Assembly: GCF_020921035.1 (NCBI RefSeq)
Contig: NC_063156.1
Coordinates: forward strand, 10,366,501 to 10,430,500
Length of the DNA: 64,000 nt
Reading direction: 5' to 3'
Origin: Rhodamnia argentea
Lineage: Eukaryota; Streptophyta; Magnoliopsida; Myrtales; Myrtaceae
Each line of letters begins with the position of its first letter. Position 1 is the first letter of the stretch. Positions 1 through 13,011 of this stretch are shown piece after piece. The notes below the pieces were generated by a model. That model searched no databases, was not told the DNA's origin, and was given only the letters and a program-made list of their open reading frames with translations. Made by a program: the position numbers and the translations under genes.

Positions 1-316
1 TTTCTTTCCATTCCTTTTAATTAATGGTAATAACATTTTTCAATAATCTTTTTATATTTTATACTTTCTTTTTTCATCTTTCTTCTAGTTGCTGGCCACA
101 GGCGAAGGACAAGCTCATCGACTTTGGGCTAGTTCACTACAGTAATTTTCGACCAAACGACGCCGTAGAAAATTAAATGTAATTTTTCCTTATCAAACGA
201 TAGAAAATATTTTTGGTTCGTTTTCAGGTCTTATTCATACATCCAAAAATATTAGAAAATGACTTTTTGAAAGATATTTTCTAAAAAGTCACATTTTCTG
301 CTAAAAAAACAGAACC
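1..316. mobile_element. Right-hand part of a Tourist-like MITE, cut by the window edge
   Basis: The stretch ends in CAGAACC followed by TAAG. Just inside are runs of the type GAAAATATTTTT and TTTTCTAAAAAGT, the same terminal style as the complete element at 60167-61573, which ends GGAGCC followed by TAA. A short less AT-rich core near 90-140 and T-rich sequence before it fit the middle of the same family. The left end lies outside the window, so neither its inverted repeat nor its target-site duplication can be checked. Confidence 0.4.
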
Positions 317-704
317 TAAGAGGAAACTCGAGCACATAACTATTGTTGAAAATCAACGATTTGAAAAACTTTATCCAAAAATGATCTTTTATATCAATTA
401 TAAAAATAAATAAACGAAAAATGCATTTATCATCGGTGTAAATATTTAAATATAACTTTTTATTGCTAATGAAATATTTACTGAGGGTTGATTTTTCCTA
501 ATCGATAACACATTCTTTTCTAAAAAATGTTTTTCAAAAAATGTTATTTTTTCTACGAACGGGAAATGGTTGTGGCAAAGCCATCCCAATGAAGTTTTCG
601 TGGATCGATTTCCCCGCGAAAGGTAGAGAAGTAGGAAAAGTGAAACCAAATGTCTAAAATTTGGAGAAAAATGAAGGACTCTGAATCAAAAAGTCTTTTT
701 TTTT
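317..704. other. AT-rich intergenic DNA with MITE-like debris
   Basis: No gene is seen. Short runs such as TTCTAAAAAATGTTTTTC near 515-535 echo the arms of the Tourist-like family found elsewhere in the window. No ends can be assigned. Confidence 0.4.
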
Positions 705-1149
705 ATTAATACCATAAAAAAATCCAAATTAATATGCCTATGATAAATTTATCAAAAATTATTTTTTTAATTACGAAAAATTCTAAACCGATACGATTAT
801 GACAAATTTATCCCAAACTTTGACCACTAAAAACCCTAAATTGATATATATGTGATAGATTTACCATAAACTAACTTTTTTTATCACGAAAAATTCAAAA
901 CTGATATACTTGTGACAAATTTACCTTCCGTTAAATTGTGTTAATATCACAAAAAATTTCAAACCGATCAATTGATATGTATTATATAACTTAGCACTTT
1001 AACGGTTATATTTAACGAAAATTAACAATAAATTTGTCACAGATGTATCAGTTTGGGGTGAAATTATACTTTGAAATTTTTTGTGTTTAAAAAATAATTT
1101 GGAATAAATTTATTACAGGTATATTAGTTGGGTTTTTTGTGCAATTAAT
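705..1149. mobile_element. Inverted-repeat MITE-like element upstream of the TFCB gene
   Basis: The left arm starts ATTAATACCATAAAAAAATC. The reverse complement of the right end starts ATTAATTGCACAAAAAACCC, and both continue into the same shared motif (TATGATAAATTTAT against TGTAATAAATTTAT). Within the left arm a unit of about 70 bp is loosely repeated (around 780, 840 and 900), each with TGACAAATTTA or a near variant. The element has no coding capacity. Superfamily and target-site duplication are uncertain. Confidence 0.5.
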
Positions 1150-1210
1150 TTTTTTTCCACTGTGCAGAGGCGTGTTCGCCCATTGAACGGGCCTGTTCCC
1201 CATCAAAACT

Positions 1211-1236
1211 CGAGCGAGCGAGCGAGCGAGCGAGAG
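1211..1236. repeat. (CGAG)n microsatellite in the TFCB promoter or leader
   Basis: About six tandem CGAG units lie 125-150 bases before the TFCB start codon, probably in the promoter or 5' UTR. Confidence 0.8.
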
Positions 1237-1361
1237 ACTCTCTGGGTTCAGCACTGTCATTTGGCGAACTCGCTTCTCCATTCGTTGAGAGAGTCCAGAT
1301 CGAGCATTTTCGATCTTTCTTGATCTGGGTGATTCAGCAGGAGCAGAGCAACGCACAGGGG

Positions 1362-4300
1362 ATGGCGACCCGCCTACAGCAGCGTCCGGGGGACGAGTCC
1401 GTGCTTCTCCGACTCTCTCACTCCAACCTCAAGACCTTCTCTTCCGAAATCCGGCTCTCGCTTCAGGTAACTGGGCCATCGGGTCCTCGTTTTTTTTGGT
1501 TGGTGATGGCAGGGATTTTAGCTTCAGGGTTTGATTCGCAGTTTCGATGTTGGTGCTTTCTTTCTATGGAGGGAAGCTGACGAGTGTTGAATCTGATGAA
1601 GCTGCATTTTTTTTTTTTCTCTTCTTGTTCCTTTATTTTCCTGTTAATGGGCAGACGCCGGTGGAGTCTGTGAAAGAGAAGCTCTGGAGGAAATGCGGGA
1701 CGTCTATGGATTCTATGTGCCTCGAGCTCTATGATGACACTGGCTCCAAAGTTTCCAACTTGGATGATAACTCCAGGCCGCTTGGTTTCTATTCTCCACT
1801 TGATGGGTCAGTTCCCATTTCTGTGATTTGATGTATGCTGGTTGTGCATTTCGGAATGCTTGAGGTTTTCTGGAGTCCCTGTTTGATTGTGGCATGTGGC
1901 ATGCTAAATCGCCAGCTTTCGTAGCAGTAGGGTAATACTTTTCTGCCCCTCTGTTTACATGGTTAACCAGATCATGTTTTAGGGAAGGAATAAAGCCGCG
2001 TTGGTTACTTGTGATTTGTGATTTAGTGAATGTTCTCTTTGTCTCCTAGTTTATCAACTACAAACCAGCAATTTTTCGCTTGAAATTCTTCTTACGTTGG
2101 ACCCCTGTCTTGTTTGTTTATTATTACTGTATAATAGCTTGGTGTTCTTTTTTTCTTAAAAAGGTATCGGTTGCATATTATAGATCTTGATCCATCATCT
2201 GTCACCTCTGGTGGCTGGCTAGAAGATACTTCACTGGTGGAAAAATATCAAATTTCAGATGAAGCTTATGACAAACGCGATGGTGAGTTCTTAGCATGAT
2301 GTTTTCCCATCCGTTTGTTGAAGTATATTTATCATAAAGCTCATCTAATCATTTTGCATTCACTTTACTCGTATCATACTTTTAATCATGGAGGCTGAAA
2401 AAAATATTTAATCAGCTTCTCATATACAAAAGTTATCAAGAACAAGTTGGTGCAAATGCATAACAATCTGTGCTACTACTACTAAATAAAAATGGATATT
2501 CTATCGGCCTATACCGTCCTGCCTGGGAAAATGGATGATAGTATTAAGAGCGCAAATGAAGAAGAAGTTGATGATGGCTGATGTTGAAGGATTAATCACA
2601 ACGGTGCTTGTTTGGGGGACGTATGTACCCTACAGTTCATTGCTTATTGTGCGCATTTGTGTTTTCTGATTTTACTGCTTCATCTTGTCATTGAATGGTT
2701 TTGAAGATGCATTTTTTCTTTTCCAGGAACTTTCAAAAAATTTAAGGAAAAAATCGCAACCCAAAATGCATCAGCTTTTGAACCGAAGGTAACCTTTCGA
2801 GTTTGACTTAGCTTAAAGGTATCACCTCCTAAGTCGTGTTTCTGAAGAAAATTGATTTTTCCCCTCATCAAATGTACTTTTTATGCCAGTCATGGAAGTT
2901 TTTTTTTACTGTTTCCGCATCATGCTTGTCCAATCAATGATCCCTTGTCCTTATTCAACAATATTTCTTGATCAAGCATTTGAAGTTTTCTACTACCGTT
3001 ATCTACAGATAACAGACAACTACATGGGAGATCTCTGCATGAGTGTCAAGGTCAGTTAGTTTGGTTACTTCTCCTTTGGTGATCAACTGTCTCTTATATG
3101 ATGCCATTCATATATCTCAGAAAAATATGGTTACAAGTAGGGGAAGCTTTCTTAGTAGAAAGTAGGTGTGGAGTGAATAGAAAATAAAATCAAAGAGCAG
3201 TGATCACACTGAGTGCTCTGACAGCAGTATATTAAAAAACCATAATAGCGTCTTATTTTACATCACTAAGAGATCAATGAATCTGGGCTCCTTTTTAAAG
3301 CGTTCCTTCATCATACGAAATATTGCATGCAATAGTTATCATCTGCTTTGGTTAGGATAATTCCATATCCAAGAGAAACTAAAACTAGAGAACTTTTTGG
3401 CAGTCTTAACTGTTAGTCAATAGTTGCTGCCCATGTTTCTTTTTGTTAGTGTGGTTGATGCAAATTACTTCAATAGGATTGATTGCTGTAAAGGTCATTT
3501 CCAGTATAAGATCTGTATTTTGGCCTGTTATTTGGAAGTGAAGTGGAACATATACATTTGTGCTGAAGTTTTCTTATTACAGGCGCAGAGGGCATTTCTT
3601 GACTTGTTCCATATCTCTTCTTTGTCTTGTTTCTTGCTGTCTTTCTGTCATATTTTGGACTGTTTGTGCTTTTTGTTAACAGGATGCACATAATTTGTGG
3701 TTTGTCTTCTTTGATTGTTAAGGTAGGAGATAGATGTGAAGTTGAGCCAGGGGCTAAAAGAGGAGTAGTAAAATTTGTGGGTAAAGCAGAATCTCTTGCC
3801 CCTGGTTTCTGGATTGGAGTTCAATATGATGAACCATTGGGAAAGCATGATGGCATGTATGTACCTCGTAACAATTTTTTGCTTTTGGCATTTACTTGAG
3901 TTGTTATGTATACTTGTCACTGTTAATGACCCACTGTCAGTCTGATTAAAACTCTAGCGTTCATTGGTGGAGAAAAGGAGTTATTATAGTAATGACATTG
4001 CTAACAAAGTCAATACTGTGCTTGTATTGATAGATAGATGAAAGGATCGATGAACGCTATTAAGCAGCATATCATATCTTGAAGCTTGTTCTGTTATGCC
4101 AAAATCTTTGTCCCAAATTGGAAAACATATGATATACTTCTCTTCTTGCTCTCTGTTTTCCACCAAACAAAGCCTTCCTAAAGAGCAAGGCCTGGCTCAA
4201 TTCACAGGCCGCACCTATGCCCTGCTTGCTTTATTCTGAAAAATGGTTGAATTTCGCAATAAGCTGAAAGCACCTGTTAAAAACAGGAGGAAAAATAAAG

Positions 4301-5117
4301 GCTCAAGGGTATAATTTTACCCTTGAGGTGTGCCAACTCTATTTTCTTAGATCTCCGAAACTCTGGGTTCTCAGGTCGCAATGATTGATAGACTGAAAGG
4401 CATATAAATGCTGTTCCTGCAAAGATTCTCAAGAATAACATGCTATTTTCTGCTCTTCCCTTGCGTGCTTGCTGCCATCTGCTTGTGCTAGCATGAGTAA
4501 GTTCTTTTCCTCATGGATGTCCCTGCGCATTTAGATATTTACCGGACATTTTGATGTTGCAGGGTAAAAGGGGCACGCTACTTCGAGTGTCCTCCACTTC
4601 ACGGTGCAATGGTCAGACCAGACAAAGTCAAGGTCAGGAGACAACTGTAGTTTGATGATGCTATTATATATAATACTTAAAACGTGCTACTACTGCTACT
4701 GCTAGATGTGTGAATTATGAGCCAATTGCCGAGCTGTAAAAATTGCCAAAAGTGGGGCATCATTTTCTAAGGATGTGCCCCCATCTCTCTCGAAACATAC
4801 TTTTTACTTTGAAATTTATTGTTCGTGTGCTGGCCAAAAAAAAAAAAAAAAGAAAGAAAATTCATGTTCACGCGAAGAGACATGTATAAAATGTGAGATG
4901 CAATTACTTTCATGTGTTGAATTTTTCTTCATTTAGGGATTAATAGAAATGCTTGCAAATATTCCAAATGAAATTCTCCTTGTTAACTAGAGTTGGGTTC
5001 TGTGGCCTTTGCTTGTCGAACTGCCACTGTCCTTAACTTGAATTTTCTCATCGTTATGTGGTGTTCCAGGTTGGGGACTACCCTGAACGAGATATTTTCG
5101 AGGAAGACGAGATATGA
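1362..5117 (+). CDS. TFCB: Tubulin-folding cofactor B (CAP-Gly protein)
   Basis: Eight exons: 1362-1466, 1655-1806, 2164-2282, 2727-2788, 3009-3050, 3723-3856, 4563-4632 and 5070-5117. They total 732 nt (243 aa) with GT-AG introns and continuous phase. The N-terminal part (about residues 12-95) is the ubiquitin-like domain; residues 161-228 form the CAP-Gly domain, with the family signature GKHDG at 200-204 and PGFWIGVQYDEP before it. The protein ends in the acidic tail EEDEI expected for this cofactor. In the known pathway TFCB binds alpha-tubulin after the chaperonin and passes it to cofactor E in the cytosol. The length equals that of plant homologues. The start is the first ATG that gives the conserved N-terminus. 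It is convergent with the pyruvate kinase gene. Confidence 0.95.
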
Positions 5118-5781
5118 GCAAGCAAATGCAGTGGTTATTTCTGTTTCTACATAGCACTTTGCAGTTTGCATATTGTAAGATTTCTTTCATTTTTGCCGGT
5201 GCTGATTCCCAATTTATATTCTTTGCAGACGTGCTCTTATGTACACAAACATTCTGTTTGTCTGCAATTAGTATTTCGAATCCATTACTTAAGCAATTGT
5301 GCTCACATTTTGCAGCAAGTGTGGAGTGTCTGCAACAAGGGGTGAATAGCATACGCTGACCGGCGCTGGACACCGTGGAAAGAAGAGGGTAGGTTGTGAT
5401 TTATTACTGTCAAAGGCGTTCAATTCGAAAATAGTAGCTATTATTAGGCTTTATAATTTGCTGTTTGAAAGATGCCAGATTTGAAGCTTGAAATAGCTTC
5501 AAGATGCTTGTGTATCTCCTCCATATGTTTGAATTCCCTTGATCTCTCCTATTCGGGGTCCTTCGTTCACGATAAAAGTTTTACTCGGCAAATATTCCAC
5601 AGCATCCATCCAATTCATTGCCCAGTAAATGAACAGAAACTGGGGATAATTCAATAGAGGGGAATAAGAGTGAAACGACGATGAGATCGCGAGGGAGATG
5701 CAGATAATGAGGACTTATAGAATCGAAGTGAGACCCCGGGTGGGCAGCAGTGAAACGTCTGGGCTGTGATCTCGACATGTC
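5118..5781. other. Convergent intergenic region (TFCB and pyruvate kinase 3' ends)
   Basis: The 664 bases between the two stop codons hold no recognisable gene or repeat. They must contain the 3' UTRs and poly(A) sites of both genes, which I cannot place. Confidence 0.6.
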
Positions 5782-8700
5782 TCATACCAAGAGCTGGCCT
5801 TGAACCTCAACGATCTTCACCACTGCCGAGTCTCCAATTTTCTGGAAGACGACAATGCGGTCGTTAGATTTGAGCAATCCGACCGATCTACCATGTTCAA
5901 TAGCTAGTCTCAGTCCAGGTTCTTCACCGCCTGAAGTCGCCTGCATCGATGTGCAATCAAGAAAACAATTGACTGCTGCAAGTGTTCCAAATTATGTGCC
6001 AAGTGCACCAAGAGATAGACCAATACAAACTATTCAAGTGAAAAGAAAGATGTTCTTTGCACACATTGAAACATATAGAGGAAGAAGAAAGAAAAGCTCT
6101 TACAGCATCTGGGCTACCCAAAATTGGGTAAACACCTCTCACTCCAAGCAACTGCCTAACCTGTTTCATCGAAAGCTCATCGGATAAGAGATGTTTCGAA
6201 AACCGAACACAGGATCAAACCAGCTTAGGCTGGGAGAACTTATCCATTACCTGCGCAGCGCCAGAGAGAGTCCATTTCAGTGAATTCGCCCGGAGACGAG
6301 GGATCACGATCGCAACTACAGGCACAGATGGCCTGTATTTTGCAATTAGCCTACAAATAATGTCACGCCACATTTAATCGTCACATCATCTTTTATATAC
6401 TGGAAGTCTTGATCCAAGTGAGATATGAAAACTGAAACATAAGCATTTGTTTAAACACCTTGCCGCTCTGCCGGAAGATGTGAAAACAACAATTAGTGCA
6501 GCCTTGACCTTAACAGCTGAACGTACCTTCAGACATACCAAACAAGATAATTAGAGCGGCTTTTATGGGTCCAAGTCGACCTGTAAAAATCATCTTTAGA
6601 CAGCTGGTACATGAAGAAGTTTAGTACCGCTGATGAGGCGACGGATTCTGCATAGGACATGGGTTCTTCAACACATCTGATGATTCTCTTGAAATGGAGG
6701 GAATGGTTGTACACATTCTCAGCCTGCAATATCACCTAAGCCCCGTCAAGTAACATTCGTCGGCGTGAGAAAACATAGACCTAGAGGTATAATACCATCC
6801 CAGCGACTGCTACTGTTTCGAATGAAACATTCCTCCTATCACTTAGCCACTTACTTCAGCACAAATCTTGCCCACAATTGTTATGGACTCCACTGGATAG
6901 AGACCCCGAAGGGTCTCTGCACCTAGCATTATCCCGTCGGCACCTGTTTAATTACACAAAAAAGAAAATTACTGAAGTTTGCAGAGGAGTCATGCATGTG
7001 AAAAAATGTTGTACCGTCAGAGTTCACTGTGACACAAACCATCAAGAACAGCATTAGCAACATCAGTTGCTTCTGCCCGAGTTGGACGCAGGTTTCCAGT
7101 CATGCTATCAACCACTCGAGTAATTACGACCGGTTTGCCCATGAGGTTGCATTTACTCACGGCATATTTCTGAAACAAGAAGACCTAGGAAACGAGGAGC
7201 TGACATTGATCAGCTAGGATAATCGTACTATAGAAGTGAAGAGCATTTCATACATCTGATATACAGTATTGGGAAGTAAATCTCTTATGAAGTCAGATTA
7301 ATGACTATACTAATAACTCCATCATGGACCCTTTGATATTAATTTTAGCGTCATAAAGAGAATTCATTGACTCATGTATCAATTTCTAGATAAGCAAGAG
7401 AAGAGTGTATTTGGTACTGATTAGAAGTATCTACAAATGACTGCCCTGACCTTTTCTGGGGGTAAGTCAATTCCTAAGTTTCCCCGACCAAAGATTATGC
7501 CATCTGCTTCCCGCAGTATCTCGTCGAAATGTTTCAAGCCCTGGCATGATTGTAGACAAGTGACACAGGTCAGAGGAAAGGGCTGAATCGAAATGAAGCC
7601 ATGGTTAACACAAGAACTATTCTTCAAACTCCGCACTAAAAGGAAATGTGAATGCTAAACCTGAATTATAGATACCACAAGGATCATGATTACGGGAAAA
7701 ACAGAGATTGTAATCATTTATCCTGTCAAAATGTCAGCTCACCTCCACGGTTTCAACTTTCGCGTATATTTGAGTCTCGCTGAGATTCTGCTTCTTAAGG
7801 AACTCCCTAAGCTGTAGAAAAGAACTCATTTAAGGCCAGTGCCTAACATAAACAATTCTACAATATGCTGTCTGCTTGTAAATCCTTCCTGTATATGGTT
7901 TCTTACTTCGATAAAAACCAAATTTTACCTAGGAGTGACTCCAATATGATACCCGACGAGAAAAAGATAAAGCAAAGGTTGTGATCTAACAGACCTCCTT
8001 TACATCTTCCCCGTGACAGGCGTATGAAAGAGAGATAAAATCAACATTGTTGCGTGAGCCCCACTTTGATATAACCTGTCAAGCATGGAAAATAGCAGCA
8101 GCGAGATCACTTCAAATGATTTTGGCAGAATTGCAATAGAAAGATATATGGCAACAAACAGTGAAGTCCATAAGTGATCCTGAGGTTATCAAAGTCTCAC
8201 TCATCTACTGTGGTGTGTGTGTTTTATACTATCTTAAGCCTTGAAGGAAAAGGAACTGGACACTCATAAATCCAGCAAAAACTGAACTGAGACAGAGTGA
8301 TTTCTATGGTTGATGTAGTCCAACCAGAAGACATAACTAAACAAATCACGGCAAAGAAACTATGATTATGGCGGCAAAATTTGCTGCTGTTTCAGTATAA
8401 AAATATCTGCAAATGGACAATGCAATACAGCTTCCATAGGAGCAACTAGGAATTTGCGTTCCCCTTACAAACTGCTAGTTATTTTCTATAAATAAATGAG
8501 GCAAAAATTAAGCAGCATTGATTAAATGGTAGACCACCTTGTTCCCGTCAATTCTGTTTCTTATGTAAACAGTATAAACAAGCTTTCTAGTCGTTGAGAA
8601 AGAAAATCTCTCAGGAGGCAATCTATACTTGAACAATGGCTAATATTTGGCTGACTAGTACATCGTCCTATACACGAGAAAACTGAAAGTCCAGATCGCA

Positions 8701-10331
8701 AAGTTGGAAGTTGTAAAGATGTGAGCAGTACCTGCTTGTCATGTTCAGTTAATGTGGGCAAGTTGATCGGGACATTGGATACGTAGACAGTGAACATAGA
8801 GCCTGCGAGAGTGGCACTGTTTCTCACAAGGCAAATGACATCTTGACCTTTTGTCTCCATGACCTGCAAAGTTCGTCAACAGAACTAGCATACAAGATTA
8901 AGCTACGCAATCACTCTGTAATTTGGAGGGACGGCGAAGAAACTTTCAAAGTTACTAAGCTACCTCGAGCCAGACAGATGCAGTCTCATGCCCTGTGAAG
9001 AGATGCTGTCCAAGATAAACCGTGTCACCCTTCCGAACCATCTGCATTGAAGAGGCATATAGAAGATTTATCTAGGCTAGGCATATCCAGGAGAATTACT
9101 CTTAGCATTTGCAGTACTACACAGAGTCTAATCCTGTTTAGTGTTTGTCCTCTTGCAGTCTATTTCATGATTACATCCTATTAAAGAGAAAATGACAATC
9201 TTCATGTTTAACATATTAATATAGTGCAGAAGAAAAACATACCTTTGCTAACTCTGCATAGTCAACTGGTAAGACTTCAGCAGATAGTTCTTTAGAAAGG
9301 TCTGAAGTTACGGTTACATGACTATCAGCCTTAAAATCAATTGGATTCCCAGTTTTGTTGCATACTTGCATCTCTGGACCCGTCGTGTCCAGCATAATCT
9401 GACAATAAATCAATACTTGCAATTTTTCAGACAAGGTACCTTCAAACACCTAAGATGTTTAATAAAATACGACAGACTATGCCTTTTATCTTTTGAAACA
9501 GGAAACAAACACTAGAGATAACTTATAAGCTTTAAAAAGGGTTGTTGAAACTTGAAAGCGGAGATGCACTTGTGGCGTCATAATGCCCGGTGTGAGAGGA
9601 CTGCAGTGAACACTTTGAAGGTTAACTACCGTGAAGTGATGGAGTCCCTATTCAGCAGATTACTGTGAGGAAACACAAATGCCAGAACAGGTTACTCACT
9701 GCACAAAGCTTCTTAGTGTTTTTCATAGCCATCCTCAAATTCTCAAGAGTTTCCTGATGGTAGTCTCCATCAAGCCAAGAAAAATCGAAACGCGCAACTA
9801 ACCAAACGAAAATTCGAAATTAGTATCTGTGGACACATTGGGGACTATCTTTAGGTAAATCAAAATCTCTCAATGAGCAGCGGTTAGAACGTACCTGACA
9901 TTCCCGCCTTGAGGCATGCCTCGATTACTTCCATGGATCGCGAATTAGGTCCGAGAGTGCCGACTATCTTGGTGAGTGATTGTATATAGCTCTGCAAGGA
10001 TAGAAATCAACAAAGTGAATATTACCCCAAGCATATGTTTGGACGAGATAACTAATAATATAGCAATTTATGGTTTGCATGATATATATGTAAATTCCCT
10101 CAACAAATCTATTTCTCAATACACCGAAGCACATGATCGAGGAAGAACAAAGCTGACTGTAAGCACACAATTCACAGAATTTAAGTAACAAAAAGCACAT
10201 TTGCTATGGATGGAACTTGGAAAGGAGAGAGAGAGAGAGAGAGAGAGACAAAGAAGATGTACAGGTTTAGAAGGAGTTAGAACTGATGAGAGCTTGGTAT
10301 TCTCTTCAACTATCATTTGGCCTCCCTGCAT
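5782..10331 (-). CDS. Pyruvate kinase, divergent plant cytosolic type
   Basis: Sixteen exons on the minus strand, high to low: 10331-10263, 9991-9895, 9797-9700, 9398-9243, 9041-8964, 8863-8732, 8075-7995, 7811-7743, 7540-7451, 7184-7040, 6943-6855, 6723-6628, 6526-6459, 6350-6251, 6160-6104 and 5940-5782. The protein is 527 aa, the length I recall for Arabidopsis At3g52990/At2g36580, the clade it resembles. It makes pyruvate and ATP from phosphoenolpyruvate and ADP in glycolysis. The N-terminal substrate motif is [12 protein letters not shown]-like. The catalytic lysine region is IYAKVE (K255), [10 protein letters not shown] is at 278-287 (Asn where animal and bacterial enzymes have Asp, as usual in this clade), and the [15 protein letters not shown] block starts at 325. 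The C-terminal effector domain is complete. There is no transit peptide, so it should be cytosolic. The first exon is short (23 codons) and sits between GA tracts. Confidence 0.93.
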
Positions 10332-10374
10332 TTTTTCCTGTTTGGGAGACTCTTTGCCTGTGGAAGTCTTGAAC

Positions 10375-10412
<38 letters not shown>

Positions 10413-10483
10413 TTAATGTGGAGTTAGTCTGTGACTTCACCCAGAAATGGAAAATGTGAGTTCGTGACAAGATTTTGGCGGGT

Positions 10484-10520
<37 letters not shown>
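10224..10520. repeat. Three (GA)n tracts around pyruvate kinase exon 1
   Basis: Perfect or nearly perfect GA tracts lie at about 10224-10249 (start of intron 1), 10379-10410 (leader) and 10485-10520 (leader or promoter). On the gene's strand they read as CT repeats. In plants such tracts are known binding sites for BBR/BPC GAGA-binding factors. A regulatory role here is inference. Confidence 0.85.
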
Positions 10521-10523
<3 letters not shown>

Positions 10524-12440
10524 GGTAGCAACTTGGCGCCTACTGGGTAGGTAGGAATTATATATGAGTTTTACCAAATATTCAATGCTCTACCATTCCT
10601 TTAATCCTTTCCATTGCCACTGCATAAAGGATTTTGTAAATAATGCCTAACCAGTATCCTGTACACTCTTCAACATGTATTAAATCACTAAATACTAATG
10701 AGAAATTTCTCCATCTCCACTAACTTTCTTGTCCTGTATCTCCTTTTTCTTCCCCTCATCAAATCCTCTGTATTCACTTTCTTTATCTACCAAAAAGTTG
10801 GCAGATCCTTTCTGGGATTATAAACAAATCTAAGATAACATCACAAAGTCCTTAAAGTTGCAATCTTTTTCCCAGAAATCAAATTTTTAGAACATAAATC
10901 TGAAGCATGAAATTGTCGTTAAGGAGAATTCTTGCATCGCCAAGGTAGTTGACCCAACTGTAAAAAGGCCACGTGAGGACCCCTTTTCCAATTTCTCAAG
11001 CCAACAACCTCCCATCACCAACTGACCCCACGAAAGTCCAAGCTTTCCTAATTGATGGGAGATGGAACCTTTATCTGATATCTCCCACCTGCTCACTCAC
11101 TCACTCACTCACTCCATCCAAAAACGACGTCTCTTTGCCCTGCTTGTGCCCCCACATTACCATTGATTGCAATGTGACAAATTGCGGTTGGTGGCTTCGT
11201 TCGCTCATGTCATGCTGAATCCCACTGAAAGACTCTGGAAATTCGCCATTTTTACAGCACCAACTAAAAGAATCTGACAGGAGCACTTGTCCGGAGCTGC
11301 AGGGAAGACCCTTTTTTCGGGTCACTTCCAACAAGTTTCGAGTTACCAGTGAATGAGAGAAGGGTGGACAGGACGAGAGGAGAGACTACTGCTGAACAGG
11401 AGAAGAACAGAACAACAGTGACGATGTGAAGACTGACTTTGAGTCTCTGTCGTGTAAATCCGAGCGGTCACGAGATGAGCAAAAACAGAGAGTGGCCAAA
11501 GACCCTAAAGCCAAAGCCATTTCTATCTGCTGTGAGTGGCGAAATGAAAGGGGAGAAAACTGCCAAAAAACAGAGGCTTCCTCATGAAAAAGTCATTTGC
11601 TTTTCATATCCAAATTCTTTTAATTGAATGTCAAAACCTTGAATTTTTAGAATGCATAGAAGCGTTACGAAATTTTTCAAGCACATGTATTTATGATCAA
11701 GCGAAAGTCAGAACTTACAAATCTCGTTCGAAATTCTAAAAGTGATGAACAATCCTGTCAAAATTCGTATATATTACGAAAGTTTCAGGAGTTAAGAAAA
11801 AATTAAAACGGGTTCATTGGTATAGTGTAACAAACTCCTTTTGTTCCGGTGAAAGTAGTAAAAAATACTCTTGCGTCTTCGACTCATCATTAACCCCGAA
11901 ACAAACTCCAGCTCTTCTAATATGGGCATGTTTGGATAGATTTTTACATTTTTGCTCTTTTTACTTTCTACTTTATTTAAATCTTATCACGATGCACCTT
12001 GCCTTTTTTTTAGCCTGAAACACTCTGGAGTTTCACCAAATACAAATATTGACTCGTAAATTTGCAATAATTTTCTTAAAATACTCTGAAATTTGAAGAA
12101 CATTTTGAATTTTGATGGGAAAAAAACACTTTTTTTTTAAAAAGAAAGTGCTCAGCTCATCAACCTCTTTTTCTTTTTCTTTTTTCTTCCAATCATAGTT
12201 GCTCAAGTTTCACCCTCTAGCTGCTTAGCTAACAACTGAAGTTTTGCTTTAGTGAAATCCATTTGGGCGGACCGCACAAGTCTAGAGGATGACAGGCGAT
12301 CTCTTTAGCTTCTTCTTCTTCTTCTTCTTCTTCTTCTTCTTCTTCCATGTTGTGAACTTGCTAGTTGCAGACAATCGGCGTGCATGTTGCCTTTTCTGTA
12401 GGCAAGAATGAAGCAATGATGCGTTGATATAAGTCCTCAA
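10521..12440. other. Divergent intergenic region upstream of pyruvate kinase
   Basis: No coding region is recognised. It holds a (CTCA)n tract at about 11092-11114 and a (CTT)n tract at about 12310-12346. 11640-12240 is AT-rich and of no recognised family. The part nearest 10521 probably carries the pyruvate kinase promoter. Confidence 0.5.
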
Positions 12441-12860
12441 TAGTAGGGCTGTCAACTGTTCGGGCCAAAAAAAAAAAAGCTGCTCGGGTCATGCCAGACC
12501 CGAACGTCAAGAAAGCGTGTTCATTGTGATCCGACCTGAGTACAACCTTAATCGAAAACATGAGTTTAATTAGTCAATTTATTAGTGAACAAGAAAAAAT
12601 ATTTAAGAAAGCGTGTTCATTGTGACCCCAGCTGAGTACAACCCTAATCGAAGACCTGATTACAACCTTAATCGAAAACACGGTTCGGGTCCGTCGCGTG
12701 ACGGGAGCAGTTCTCGTATTTGCTTTTAGAATCAAACTCAAGCCAGATTCCAGGGAAATCCAACTGGGGCCAATTCTTTCGGCCGGGTCAATGTACGGGC
12801 CCCGGCCTGGTTAATATTGTGAACCGGCCCATCTAGGTCCGGTTCGGCCCGCCAATCAGA
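12441..12860. repeat. Repeat-derived DNA with a short tandem duplication, before NRPE5
   Basis: A hAT-style terminus, TAGGGCTGTCAACTG, occurs near 12441. After it, a unit starting AGAAAGCGTGTTCATTGTGA appears at about 12508 and again at about 12605, and its tail (ACAACCTTAATCGAAAACA) is repeated once more at about 12662. Downstream is GC-rich sequence with repeated CGGGTC, CGGGCC and CGGTTCGG words, like the 58220-58990 region. No matching right terminus was found. Confidence 0.4.
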
Positions 12861-13011
12861 GTGTCGCTTCACCGTCCACCGTTCTTCTTAGTCGAGTCGG
12901 CCACACTCTCCAAGTCACTCTCCCGCACGCGGCGAGCCACGCACAGCGTACCTCGGTGCCAAAAGGGTTTCCCCTTCTGCTTCGGAGGGAGAGGGCATAG
13001 CCGCAAGCGCA

